DNA from: Pseudomonadota bacterium
GTDB lineage: Bacteria; Pseudomonadota; Gammaproteobacteria; Steroidobacterales; Woeseiaceae
Reading direction: 5' to 3'
Length of the DNA stretch: 58,422 nucleotides
Assembly (NCBI GenBank): GCA_022563195.1
Contig: JADFNV010000018.1
Coordinates: 1-58,422, forward strand
Under the pieces are notes generated by a model. It ran no database searches. It was not told where the DNA came from and saw only the letters and a list, made by a program, of their open reading frames with translations. This document shows, piece after piece, positions 48,910 through 55,644 of the stretch. The translations under genes were made by a program, and so were the position numbers. Every line of letters begins with the position of its first letter. Position 1 is the first letter of the stretch.

Positions 48910-48972
48910 GATTCAAATTCCCATACCCTCTTCCAATACCTGAAGAGCCCCATTAAGGGGCTCTTCAGGTAT
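48910..48972 (-). repeat. Inverted copy of the tRNA-Ser 3' end forming a long hairpin
   Basis: The arm 48910-48951 is an imperfect reverse complement of 48957-48998, which includes the CCA end, acceptor strand and T arm of tRNA-Ser. The inner 19 bp (CCAATACCTGAAGAGCCCC) are perfect, with a 5-nt loop. Beyond them the copy has a 2-nt deletion and a few changes (GATTCAAATTC for GATTCGAAC). In the transcript the tRNA 3' end could pair with this copy. Confidence 0.75.
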
Positions 48973-49063
48973 TGGCGGAGAGGGTGGGATTCGAACCCAC
49001 GAAGGGCTACAAACCCTTGCTGGTTTTCAAGACCAGTGCATTCGACCACTCTGCCACCTCTCC
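48973..49063 (-). tRNA. tRNA-Ser(UGA)
   Basis: The minus strand folds as a class II tRNA. The acceptor GGAGAGG pairs with CCTCTCC, and the anticodon stem CTGGT/ACCAG encloses the loop CTTGAAA, so the anticodon is UGA. A long variable arm (GCAAGGGTTTGTAGCCCTTC) follows, then the T arm GTGGGTTCGAATCCCAC and an encoded CCA. The variable arm and acceptor fit serine. The gene reads away from the 49 kb genes toward the peptidase operon and is followed by an unusual inverted copy of its own 3' part. Confidence 0.97.
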
Positions 49064-49266
49064 GGTGTGTGGTTTTGCGCCGCGAATTGTGCTTGCAGAC
49101 GGCCGTGGTTTCAACTGCGGTATGGCCGGTGCATTGAATTTGTGCGTGATCGACACAATATTCGCGGGAACTGGCTCCGCAAAGGTATCGAACCCGTCGG
49201 CGATACGCGGGTCTGACTCTACAACATCAGCTTCACATATACTTCATGTGAATTGAAAAAAACACT

Positions 49267-49794
49267 ATGAAATCATTGATATCCTTAATAATAATACTCG
49301 TCTTATTCGCGACCGTCAGCGGGGGCGCGCAAACGCCAGCGCCACAATTCCCTTGTGAGGACGAGCAACGGTTTGCCGAGTTTGATTACTGGGTCGGTGA
49401 GTGGGATGTCCATGGGGTCAAAGGCAAACTTGCCGGCACCAACAGTATTACTCGGGCCGAACACGGTTGCGTATTACTGGAGAATTGGGCAGGCACGGGT
49501 GGCGGCACCGGTATGAGTATCAATTACCTCGATCACATCAACGGCGAATGGGTACAGATCTGGAACTCCTCATCAGGCACCCAGATCAATATCCGCGGTG
49601 GGCTTACAGACGAAGGGATGCTGCTCGTTGGCAAGATTCACTATGTTGCGAACTCCACGACAGCGGATTTTCGAGGACTATGGACCTTGCTCGATGATGG
49701 CCGCGTGCGTCAGTTTTTTGAACAATCGAATGATGGTGGCGAAACTTGGGTACCATGGTTCGAAGGATTTTATACTCGCACTTCTGAAAAGTGA
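49267..49794 (+). CDS. Secreted DUF1579-like protein
   Basis: The 175-residue precursor has a signal peptide (LISLIIILVLFATVSGG). The mature part reads QRFAEFDYWVGEWDVHG, then HGCVLLENWAGTGGGTGMSINYLDHINGEWVQIWNSSSG and RQFFEQSNDGGETWVPWFEGFYTR. The D-(Y/F)-W-(V/I)-G-x-W motif and the repeated beta strands match small lipocalin-like DUF1579 proteins found in many Proteobacteria; no function is known. It lies 20 nt before the next gene. Confidence 0.75.
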   Translation: MKSLISLIIILVLFATVSGGAQTPAPQFPCEDEQRFAEFDYWVGEWDVHGVKGKLAGTNSITRAEHGCVLLENWAGTGGGTGMSINYLDHINGEWVQIWNSSSGTQINIRGGLTDEGMLLVGKIHYVANSTTADFRGLWTLLDDGRVRQFFEQSNDGGETWVPWFEGFYTRTSEK

Positions 49795-49814
49795 GTGCCT
49801 GAGAGGAACCTGAA

Positions 49815-50114
49815 TTGCGATACATGTTTGTAAAGAAGCCCCTGTCGCCGGGCAATCCGATTGCCAATGCTCTCGTGGTCATAGTGGGTGCGTTGGTTAT
49901 CGGCGTTTCGATTGTGCTCGGTTTTTTCGCATTCCTCGCCCTGGGCGCCGTGATACTCGTCGCGACAGCGTTCGTTGGTGCGCGCATGTGGTGGTTGCAG
50001 CGAATGATGCGGAACGATTCAGGTGTTAATGATGCCACGGCCAGACAAAGGTCATCGGGCGGTGTCATCGAAGGTGAATTCCAGGTAATCCACAAGGACA
50101 ACGACGAAGCGTAG
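49815..50114 (+). CDS. Small two-helix membrane protein
   Basis: The start TTG 49815 is preferred because GAGAGG lies eight bases before it; ATG 49824 would be 17 bases away. The 99-residue product has two adjacent membrane helices (ALVVIVGALVIGVSIVLGFF and LALGAVILVATAFVGARMWW) and a polar tail with SSGGVIEGEFQVI. No family is recognised. It follows the DUF1579-like gene by 20 nt on the same strand and precedes the phosphatase gene, so all three may be cotranscribed. Confidence 0.6.
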   Translation: MRYMFVKKPLSPGNPIANALVVIVGALVIGVSIVLGFFAFLALGAVILVATAFVGARMWWLQRMMRNDSGVNDATARQRSSGGVIEGEFQVIHKDNDEA

Positions 50115-50148
50115 TCAAAACCCCGAAAACCTATTAAAGTCGCAATTC

Positions 50149-50754
50149 ATGCGCACCAGTAATGATCAGGAACGCCGTCGACGACGGCATCGTCGCCGAA
50201 TTCAGATTGTCGTCATTTATACGGCGATCGCGATTGGTCTCGCCTGGTTTTTCGAATCTCAGGCGACAACCACGATCATATTCGTACGCCATGCCGAAAA
50301 GGCGGGGCCGTCGGCATCCGATCCGGGCTTGAGTGATGCTGGCAGGCATCGGGCAGAAGAATTAACGCGACAGCTCGTTGATGCGGACGTAGTCGCGGGC
50401 ATCGACGCGATTTATTCGACGCCGTTTCGACGCACACAAGAGACTGTCAGGCTATTGGCCGATCAGCTTGATCTGCCGATCAATAGCTACGACCCAGCCG
50501 ATACCGAAGCCGTCCTCGAGGCGATACTCAAGACTCACAAGGGTGAGATCATCCTCGTTGTCGGACACAGCAATACTTTGCCTGAATTGATCGCTAATCT
50601 CGGCGCCAGCAAGAACGTTCCGCCAATTGCTGAAGATGAGTACGACAATATCTATATCATCTCGATACCGTGGTTTGGCAAGACAAAAACCATTCGCTTG
50701 AGATTCGGTGAACCCTTCACCGGTGGCGCGGAAGATTTGGCTCCAATGACGTAA
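50149..50754 (+). CDS. Membrane-anchored histidine phosphatase family protein
   Basis: The 201-residue protein has a very basic N terminus (RRRRRHRRR), one membrane helix (VVIYTAIAIGLAWFF), then a phosphoglycerate-mutase-fold domain: IIFVRHAEKA with the catalytic His, LSDAGRHRAEEL, IYSTPFRRTQET and, at the second His, ILVVGHSNTLPELI. The C-terminal Glu/Asp-rich part (EDEYDNIYII) is typical of SixA-like members. Relatives act on phosphohistidine proteins, lipids or sugars; the substrate here is unknown. The domain would face the periplasm if the basic N terminus stays inside. Confidence 0.88.
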   Translation: MRTSNDQERRRRRHRRRIQIVVIYTAIAIGLAWFFESQATTTIIFVRHAEKAGPSASDPGLSDAGRHRAEELTRQLVDADVVAGIDAIYSTPFRRTQETVRLLADQLDLPINSYDPADTEAVLEAILKTHKGEIILVVGHSNTLPELIANLGASKNVPPIAEDEYDNIYIISIPWFGKTKTIRLRFGEPFTGGAEDLAPMT

Positions 50755-50785
50755 AGTGCGTTCTGTACAGCAGGGTATCTTGCCA

Positions 50786-51202
50786 ATGATTAGCCAGCTT
50801 GAACTTCAGATTGCCACGAGCGGCCGCGGCACCTATGACGTGACTGCGCAAGTGCAGGCGGCTATCAAGGAGTCGGGCGTAGCAATTGGAATGTGCAATG
50901 TCTTTATCCGTCACACCAGCGCGTCACTCATGCTCTGCGAGAACGCGGACCCGGCGGTGAGGCACGACCTCGAGTCATTCATGTCGCGTCTGGCACCCGA
51001 CGGTGACCCGATGTTTACGCACACGGCCGAAGGCCCGGACGATATGCCTGCACACGTCCGCAGTGTTCTCACGCAATCGGATCTGAATCTGCCGGTGCGC
51101 GATGGGCGATGCGATCTCGGCACCTGGCAGGGCATCTATCTTTGGGAGCATCGCCACGCGCCGCACGAGCGCAAGGTCACGGTGACAATTAGCGGTGAGT
51201 AG
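50786..51202 (+). CDS. yjbQ: YjbQ (UPF0047) family protein
   Basis: From ATG 50786 the protein has 138 residues, equal to E. coli YjbQ. The motif FIRHTSASLMLCENADPAVRHDLE and the C-terminal LGTWQGIYLWEHRHAPHERKV are family signatures with conserved His residues. HTAEGPDDMPAHVR is the third. E. coli YjbQ has a weak secondary thiamin-phosphate synthase activity; the physiological role is open. The longer frame (50756) overlaps the phosphatase end. It is followed by a phzF-like gene 27 nt later. Confidence 0.92.
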   Translation: MISQLELQIATSGRGTYDVTAQVQAAIKESGVAIGMCNVFIRHTSASLMLCENADPAVRHDLESFMSRLAPDGDPMFTHTAEGPDDMPAHVRSVLTQSDLNLPVRDGRCDLGTWQGIYLWEHRHAPHERKVTVTISGE

Positions 51203-51229
51203 CAGGAGTTCCGGAGAAATCGTCAACTA

Positions 51230-52021
51230 GTGGTACTGCAGATCTATCAGGTCGATGCATTTACGACACAGATATTTGCCGGTAATCCGGCAGCCGTTGT
51301 GCCGCTAACCGAATGGATCGACGACGCATTGATGCAGCAGATCGCTGCCGAAAACAATTTAGCCGAAACCGCCTTTTTCGTGCCCGTCGATACTACCGGC
51401 AATCATTGGCACATTCGTTGGTTTACGCCTGCCGTTGAAGTGCCTCTATGTGGACACGCGACGCTCGCCACTGCGGCGGTCATTCGCCGGGAGTTTTCCC
51501 CTTCGTCATGGCCGATCACACTCGAATCGGCCAGTGGTCAGCTCAATGTCGATGTCGACGGCGATGCCTTCATACTCAATTTTCCCGCCAACGAGGCAGT
51601 GCCTGGCGGCATACCTGAGGGAATGCCCGAAGCGCTGGGCACCGAAGTTGAGGAATGCCTTGTCACGGAGGGTTTCTATTTGATGATTCTGCCGGATCGG
51701 ACCGCCGTGCAGACTATAAGCCCGGATTTCAGCAAGATTGTGTCGCTAAGCAAAAACAGCATTATCGTGACCGCACCCGGACAATCCGTCGATTTTGTCT
51801 CGCGGTTTTTCGCACCCGGTATCGGTATCGATGAAGATCCTGTTACTGGTGCGGCGCATTGTGTCCTGACCCCGTACTGGTCAAAACGCCTGGGCAAAAA
51901 TAAATTGAAGGCAATGCAGATTTCGCATCGTGGCGGTGAGCTTGGATGTGAGTTGCGTGACGATCGTGTTTTGTTGCGTGGCCACGCCGTGTTCTATCTC
52001 AAGGGTGAATTGACCGTCTGA
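51230..52021 (+). CDS. PhzF family phenazine-biosynthesis-like isomerase
   Basis: The 263-residue protein starts at GTG 51230. PhzF landmarks are YQVDAFTTQIFAGNPAAVVPL, NNLAETAFFV (catalytic Glu), HIRWFTPAVEVPLCGHATLATAAV and GIGIDEDPVTGAAHCVLTPYW. The family has a diaminopimelate-epimerase fold and includes isomerases of unknown substrate; no phenazine genes are present here, so a phenazine role is unlikely. It is in the same direction as yjbQ and may share its transcript. Confidence 0.92.
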   Translation: MVLQIYQVDAFTTQIFAGNPAAVVPLTEWIDDALMQQIAAENNLAETAFFVPVDTTGNHWHIRWFTPAVEVPLCGHATLATAAVIRREFSPSSWPITLESASGQLNVDVDGDAFILNFPANEAVPGGIPEGMPEALGTEVEECLVTEGFYLMILPDRTAVQTISPDFSKIVSLSKNSIIVTAPGQSVDFVSRFFAPGIGIDEDPVTGAAHCVLTPYWSKRLGKNKLKAMQISHRGGELGCELRDDRVLLRGHAVFYLKGELTV

Positions 52022-52039
52022 TTCAGTTTGCTCCGGCAC

Positions 52040-52492
52040 TTATTCGCGAAGCTCGATTGCCTTTTTAATAAACGCCTCGTGTCGGTCGATACGAATGTCG
52101 GCCAGCAACGCATCGTGAATCATGCTGTCCTGATCGATGAGAAAGGTCGCTCGCCGTACGCCAAAACCCATGGGTCCGTCGACATCGTACAATTTGACTG
52201 CAACCTTGTCGGGATCGCTGAGAAGCAAGAAGGGCAGGTCGTGTTGTGCTCGAAAGCGGGCGTGGCTGTCGGCGTCTTGCGGACTGATTCCGACGACTTG
52301 CAAGCCAGCGCCGACAAGATCCTGATGGATGTCTCGAATCGTGCAGGCCTCGCGCGTACAACCCGGCGTGAAATCAGCCGGATAGAAATAGAGCACCAGC
52401 GGGCCGCTATGCAACAAACCAGATAATGATGTATCAGTGCCCTGATCACTTCGCAGCACGAAATCCGGTGCGCGGGCTCCAGCCTTGAGCAT
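52040..52492 (-). CDS. bcp: Peroxiredoxin, BCP/PrxQ type
   Basis: The 150-residue thiol peroxidase has the active site FYPADFTPGCTREACTIRD, with the peroxidatic Cys and a resolving Cys five residues later, as in PrxQ/BCP. The N terminus KAGARAPDFVLRSDQG is typical, as are LQVVGISPQDADSHARFRAQHDLPFLLLSDP and VRRATFLIDQD. It reduces peroxides using thioredoxin, which links it to trxB in this window. It is convergent with the phzF-like gene (18-nt gap). Confidence 0.93.
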   Translation of the reverse strand: MLKAGARAPDFVLRSDQGTDTSLSGLLHSGPLVLYFYPADFTPGCTREACTIRDIHQDLVGAGLQVVGISPQDADSHARFRAQHDLPFLLLSDPDKVAVKLYDVDGPMGFGVRRATFLIDQDSMIHDALLADIRIDRHEAFIKKAIELRE

Positions 52493-52555
52493 TATTATCT
52501 CCTCGTTGGCGCATTTGTCTATACTGATTCTGCGATAGTCTATCAGTGGACCAAT

Positions 52556-52633
52556 ATGTACAAACTTATCATTGAAAATTGTAATTACTCGTCATGGTCA
52601 TTACGCGCATGGCTTTTTCTCACCAGGCCATGA
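52556..52633 (+). pseudogene. N-terminal remnant of a glutathione S-transferase
   Basis: The frame MYKLIIENCNYSSWSLRAWL is followed by FLTRP and a stop, 25 residues in all. It matches the start of the intact GST at 12031 (KLVIGNKNYSSWSLRSWLLL). The rest of the GST is gone, replaced by the alpha/beta hydrolase gene, whose start overlaps the remnant's stop. Its ATG and leader might still affect translation of that gene. Confidence 0.72.
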
Positions 52634-53457
52634 TGAAATTTATCTACGTCGTTATTGCCGGTTACGGTCTGTTAATCGTATTCGTCTATTTGATGCAGGG
52701 TCGCATGCTCTACCTGCCAGACATGCCCGGGCGAACGCTGACCATGACGCCTATCGATGTGGGTATGGACTACGAGGATGTCTCTATTGAAACTGCCGAT
52801 GGAGTAACACTGCATGGCTGGTTCGTCGCGGGGCAATCCTCGCGTGTACTGCTCTTTTTTCACGGCAACGCAGGAAACATCTCACACCGTCTGGACTCGA
52901 TACGACTATTTCGGAACCTGGGCTTATCAGTTCTGATTATCGATTATCGCGGTTACGGTCAGAGTGGCGGCAAAATCACGGAAAGCGGCACATATCGCGA
53001 TGCCGATGCGGCATGGCGTTACCTCCTTGAAGATCGCGGCCTATCCGCAAGCGACATCGTGATTTTTGGGCGTTCCTTGGGCGCTTCTGTGGCATCACGG
53101 CTGGCCGCACAGCATCGGCCACTGGCGCTCATCGTGGAGTCATCCTTTACATCCATTCCTGACATTGCCCAGGAACTCTATCCGTGGCTCCCGGCCCGCT
53201 GGATGAGCCGCTATAGTCATGCGACGCGTGAATACGTGCGAGACGTTCATTGCCCGTTACTGGTCGTTCACAGCCGCAACGACGACATCATCCCGTTTCA
53301 TCACGGCGAAGCAATCTTCGCATCGGCCAATGAACCGCGGACCTTACTGGCGCTTCGCGGCACCCACAACGACGCATTTCTCCGCGATGAGAACACCTAC
53401 ATGGAAGGTCTGCGGACGTTTCTAACGGGACTATCTGCGCCTGCACTGGCACCTTAA
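52630..53457 (+). CDS. Alpha/beta hydrolase, BEM46/YfhR-like
   Basis: Starting at ATG 52630 the 275-residue protein has an N-terminal membrane anchor (FIYVVIAGYGLLIVFVYLM). The fold starts with MLYLPDMPG, then LLFFHGNAGNISHR (oxyanion loop) and IIDYRGYGQSGGK. The nucleophile is in IFGRSLGASVASRLA, the Asp in VVHSRNDDIIPF and the His in RGTHNDAF. This matches the BEM46/YfhR group of membrane-tethered hydrolases with unknown substrates. The upstream in-frame start (52594) overlaps a GST remnant and is less likely. Confidence 0.88.
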   Translation: MMKFIYVVIAGYGLLIVFVYLMQGRMLYLPDMPGRTLTMTPIDVGMDYEDVSIETADGVTLHGWFVAGQSSRVLLFFHGNAGNISHRLDSIRLFRNLGLSVLIIDYRGYGQSGGKITESGTYRDADAAWRYLLEDRGLSASDIVIFGRSLGASVASRLAAQHRPLALIVESSFTSIPDIAQELYPWLPARWMSRYSHATREYVRDVHCPLLVVHSRNDDIIPFHHGEAIFASANEPRTLLALRGTHNDAFLRDENTYMEGLRTFLTGLSAPALAP

Positions 53458-53475
53458 AAGACAGCACGTTTTAAT

Positions 53476-53946
53476 CTAGGATTGTGCAGCCATTTTGGCG
53501 ACGTGTTTGAGTTGCATGACGCGGCCGCGACTGACATACAACAAGTCGCTGATTTTCAGCACGAGCGAATCCTCGTATTTGTCGAGCCGTCCGTCAGCGT
53601 ACGCAATCTGCCACAGCAAGCCGACAACTCGTCCTTTCTCGGCGTCGGTAAGGTTTTTGCGCAAGAGCTGCGTGAATTCGTGCAAATGCACGACGTCCTC
53701 GGTGGCCTCGCTGGCACTAACGACAAGATCGGCCGCGTCTCCAGAGGAAAGCTCGAAATGTGACGCGATAAGCTCGAGCAGCCGTTCAAATTCGGACTCT
53801 TCAAAAACGTGATCGGCGCGAGCTATCTCGACCATTAGGATCGCAGTCGCAAGTCGCAATGCCCCGTCCCGGTCTGGCGCCTCTGATTCGCCTGAGCTCG
53901 GTGTTGTGATTGCTGTGACGACCGTTTCGAAGATGCGCTTGATCAT
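53476..53946 (-). CDS. TerB-like helical protein
   Basis: The 156-residue, all-helical protein contains the TerB-like features RLATAILMVEIARADHVFEESEFERLLELI and, in the second half, VVGLLWQIAYADGRLDKYEDSLVLKISDLLYVS. The A-D-(G/H) motifs, one in each half, are the usual metal-binding acidic spots of this fold. TerB-like proteins are associated with tellurite resistance and other stress systems, but no ter partners (terC, terD) are present, so only the fold can be claimed. Convergent with the hydrolase gene. Confidence 0.85.
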   Translation of the reverse strand: MIKRIFETVVTAITTPSSGESEAPDRDGALRLATAILMVEIARADHVFEESEFERLLELIASHFELSSGDAADLVVSASEATEDVVHLHEFTQLLRKNLTDAEKGRVVGLLWQIAYADGRLDKYEDSLVLKISDLLYVSRGRVMQLKHVAKMAAQS

Positions 53947-54153
53947 ATTTGCGGTTTCATTTCGATGTTACGTCGTTCGGTACTTTACCATTTCAATGGC
54001 GGCTACCGAGTAGCCATCTATCCCGGCAGGTTTGATGGAAGCTGGTGCTACCGTTCCCTGTCTGTCCATTTGTATATAATGCGCCCGATGACATCTTTTT
54101 CGGCTGATCGGCATGCTGATCGCGCTGAGTGTCCTGCCACAAAGGGGTTTGCA

Positions 54154-55053
54154 ATGAGTAGCCACGCTGTGCCTCAGAAAACGCGTGAATTTCACAATCA
54201 TCATTTCGATTCCACGATCTGGAATGATTTCGAGTTCCGGGACGACGACATCATTATTGCTACTTATGCCAAGTCCGGGACGACGTGGGTGCAACAAATT
54301 ATTGCTCAGCTGCTGTTTGACGGGGCGGATGGCCTTGAGACGGCCGAAATGTCGCCATGGATGGACCTGCGCGTTCCGCCGAAGGACATCAAGCTGTCCT
54401 CGGTTGTGGCACAGACGCACCGCCGATTCCTCAAGACGCACTTACCTGTCGATGCGCTGGTTTTTTCCGGGCAGGCGAAGTACGTGTATATCGGCAGGGA
54501 CGGTCGCGATGTCTTATGGAGCTTGTACAACCATCATGCAAATGCCAACAGCACCTGGTACGAGGCATTGAATGATACGCCGGGAAGAGTAGGGCCGCCC
54601 ATAGACAAACCGCCCGATACGATAACGCAGTACTATCACGACTGGTTCGATAAGAATGGCTATCCCTGGTGGCCGTTTTGGGACAACGTTCGGTCCTGGT
54701 GGACTATCAGAGATCTGCCGAATGTCTATTTTCTGCATTTTGCCAATCTAAAAAGTGACATGCCAAAAGAAATTCGCCGACTGGCGGAGTATCTGGACAT
54801 TTCCATAAATGAAGAAAAATGGGACGATATATTGCTCCACTGCAGCTTTGACTATATGAAAGAAAACGCAACCAGGAGTGTGCCGCTGGGCGGTGCCTTC
54901 TGGGATGGTGGCGCAAAGACATTCATACACAAAGGCACGAACGGTCGCTGGCGCGACATCTTGGGCGAAGACGAAATTTCACAATACGAGGCACGGGCTG
55001 TGCAAGAACTTGGGAGAGACTGTGCTCACTGGCTGGCAACGGGCGAGAAATAA
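54154..55053 (+). CDS. Sulfotransferase (PAPS-dependent)
   Basis: The start ATG 54154 follows AAAGGGG and gives 299 residues; the frame is open back to 53965 but without similarity. The 5'-phosphosulfate loop is IIATYAKSGTTWVQQI and the 3'-phosphate motif is VYIGRDGRDVLWSLYNH. C-terminal KTFIHKGTNGRWRDILGEDE corresponds to the RKG-x-x-G-x-W-(K/R)-x-x-(F/L) motif of cytosolic sulfotransferases. The enzyme would transfer sulfate to a small hydroxyl or amine acceptor, unknown here. It is monocistronic or linked to the next gene (46-nt gap). Confidence 0.93.
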   Translation: MSSHAVPQKTREFHNHHFDSTIWNDFEFRDDDIIIATYAKSGTTWVQQIIAQLLFDGADGLETAEMSPWMDLRVPPKDIKLSSVVAQTHRRFLKTHLPVDALVFSGQAKYVYIGRDGRDVLWSLYNHHANANSTWYEALNDTPGRVGPPIDKPPDTITQYYHDWFDKNGYPWWPFWDNVRSWWTIRDLPNVYFLHFANLKSDMPKEIRRLAEYLDISINEEKWDDILLHCSFDYMKENATRSVPLGGAFWDGGAKTFIHKGTNGRWRDILGEDEISQYEARAVQELGRDCAHWLATGEK

Positions 55054-55099
55054 GTTCTCGTACATTGTGATTATTGCTTAGGTGACTGAATAGATAGCG

Positions 55100-55552
55100 A
55101 TGAAGATTCCCGAGCCGTTATTCGTAATTGTCAACCCGATAGTGAGGTTTCTGCTCAGGTCGCCGATTCATTTTTTTTGGAGCACAAGTTTGATGTTAAT
55201 TACGTTCACTGGTCGAAAAAGTGGGCGTCAATTTACAACACCGGTGCGATATATCCGCGATGGTGAGACTGTGCGCTGCTTTACATCCGCCGAGAACCAG
55301 TGGTGGCGAAATCTGCGCGGCGGGGCCGACGTTGTGCTGCGAATCGAAGGCCGGGATGCGCGGTATCACGCCCATGCTGTGGAGAATGATCCGGAAGAAA
55401 TCAAGCAATGGCTCCAATATTATCTTGGCTTGTTCCCGCAGGATGCGGACTACCATGATATTCGTATCGATAAAGACAAGAACTTGTCATCAGAAGACTT
55501 AGAAATAGCGTCACGAAACGCGATACTGGTCGAGGCAAGACCCGCCCACTGA
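55100..55552 (+). CDS. Deazaflavin-dependent (Ddn-like) nitroreductase family protein
   Basis: The 150-residue protein has the split-beta-barrel flavin-binding pattern: LITFTGRKSGRQFTTPVRYI, then VRCFTSAENQWWRNLRGGADVVLRIEG. The T-G-R-K-S-G segment and WW-x-N-L are signatures of the family that includes mycobacterial Ddn. In Proteobacteria members may bind FMN or heme-related ligands instead of F420. A hydrophobic N terminus (FVIVNPIVRFLLRSPIHFFW) may bind membrane. It follows the sulfotransferase gene by 46 nt. Confidence 0.82.
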   Translation: MKIPEPLFVIVNPIVRFLLRSPIHFFWSTSLMLITFTGRKSGRQFTTPVRYIRDGETVRCFTSAENQWWRNLRGGADVVLRIEGRDARYHAHAVENDPEEIKQWLQYYLGLFPQDADYHDIRIDKDKNLSSEDLEIASRNAILVEARPAH

Positions 55553-55644
55553 TATCGATGGTTCGTTTATTGTCGGCAACAGTAATCTCCCACATAATCT
55601 CCATTGCTCACAAGATGTAACGGAACAAAAAAAGACGAATAAGA

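Larger units (their letters stand above)
48626..48935 (-). repeat. Tandem tRNA-like / terminator repeat units after tRNA-Ser
   Basis: GTCGAACAGGGTCCTCATCCTC starts at 48626 and again at 48749, with a variant (GTCGAACAGGATTC) at 48901. Read from the minus strand each full unit has GAGGACCCTGTTCGAC, one or two small hairpins, ATCCCACCTGTAGAAA, a G/C-rich stem (GGCCC with GGGCC) and a T-run, then CTCGCCGAGTGTGGTTGAG. Thus each has a split T-arm-like part plus a terminator. The layout recalls the rtT repeats after E. coli tyrT. Lying downstream of the tRNA, they may be transcribed with it. Confidence 0.65.

Noticed and set aside
48910..49063. tRNA-Ser as attachment site of a genomic island
   Set aside because: The second copy of the tRNA end is inverted and immediately adjacent, not a direct repeat at a distance, and there is no integrase gene.
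51230..52021. Phenazine biosynthesis cluster
   Set aside because: Only a PhzF-fold protein is present; no other phz genes occur, and PhzF homologues are widespread outside phenazine pathways.
53476..53946. Tellurite resistance operon
   Set aside because: A TerB-like fold alone, without terC, terD or other ter genes, does not support it.
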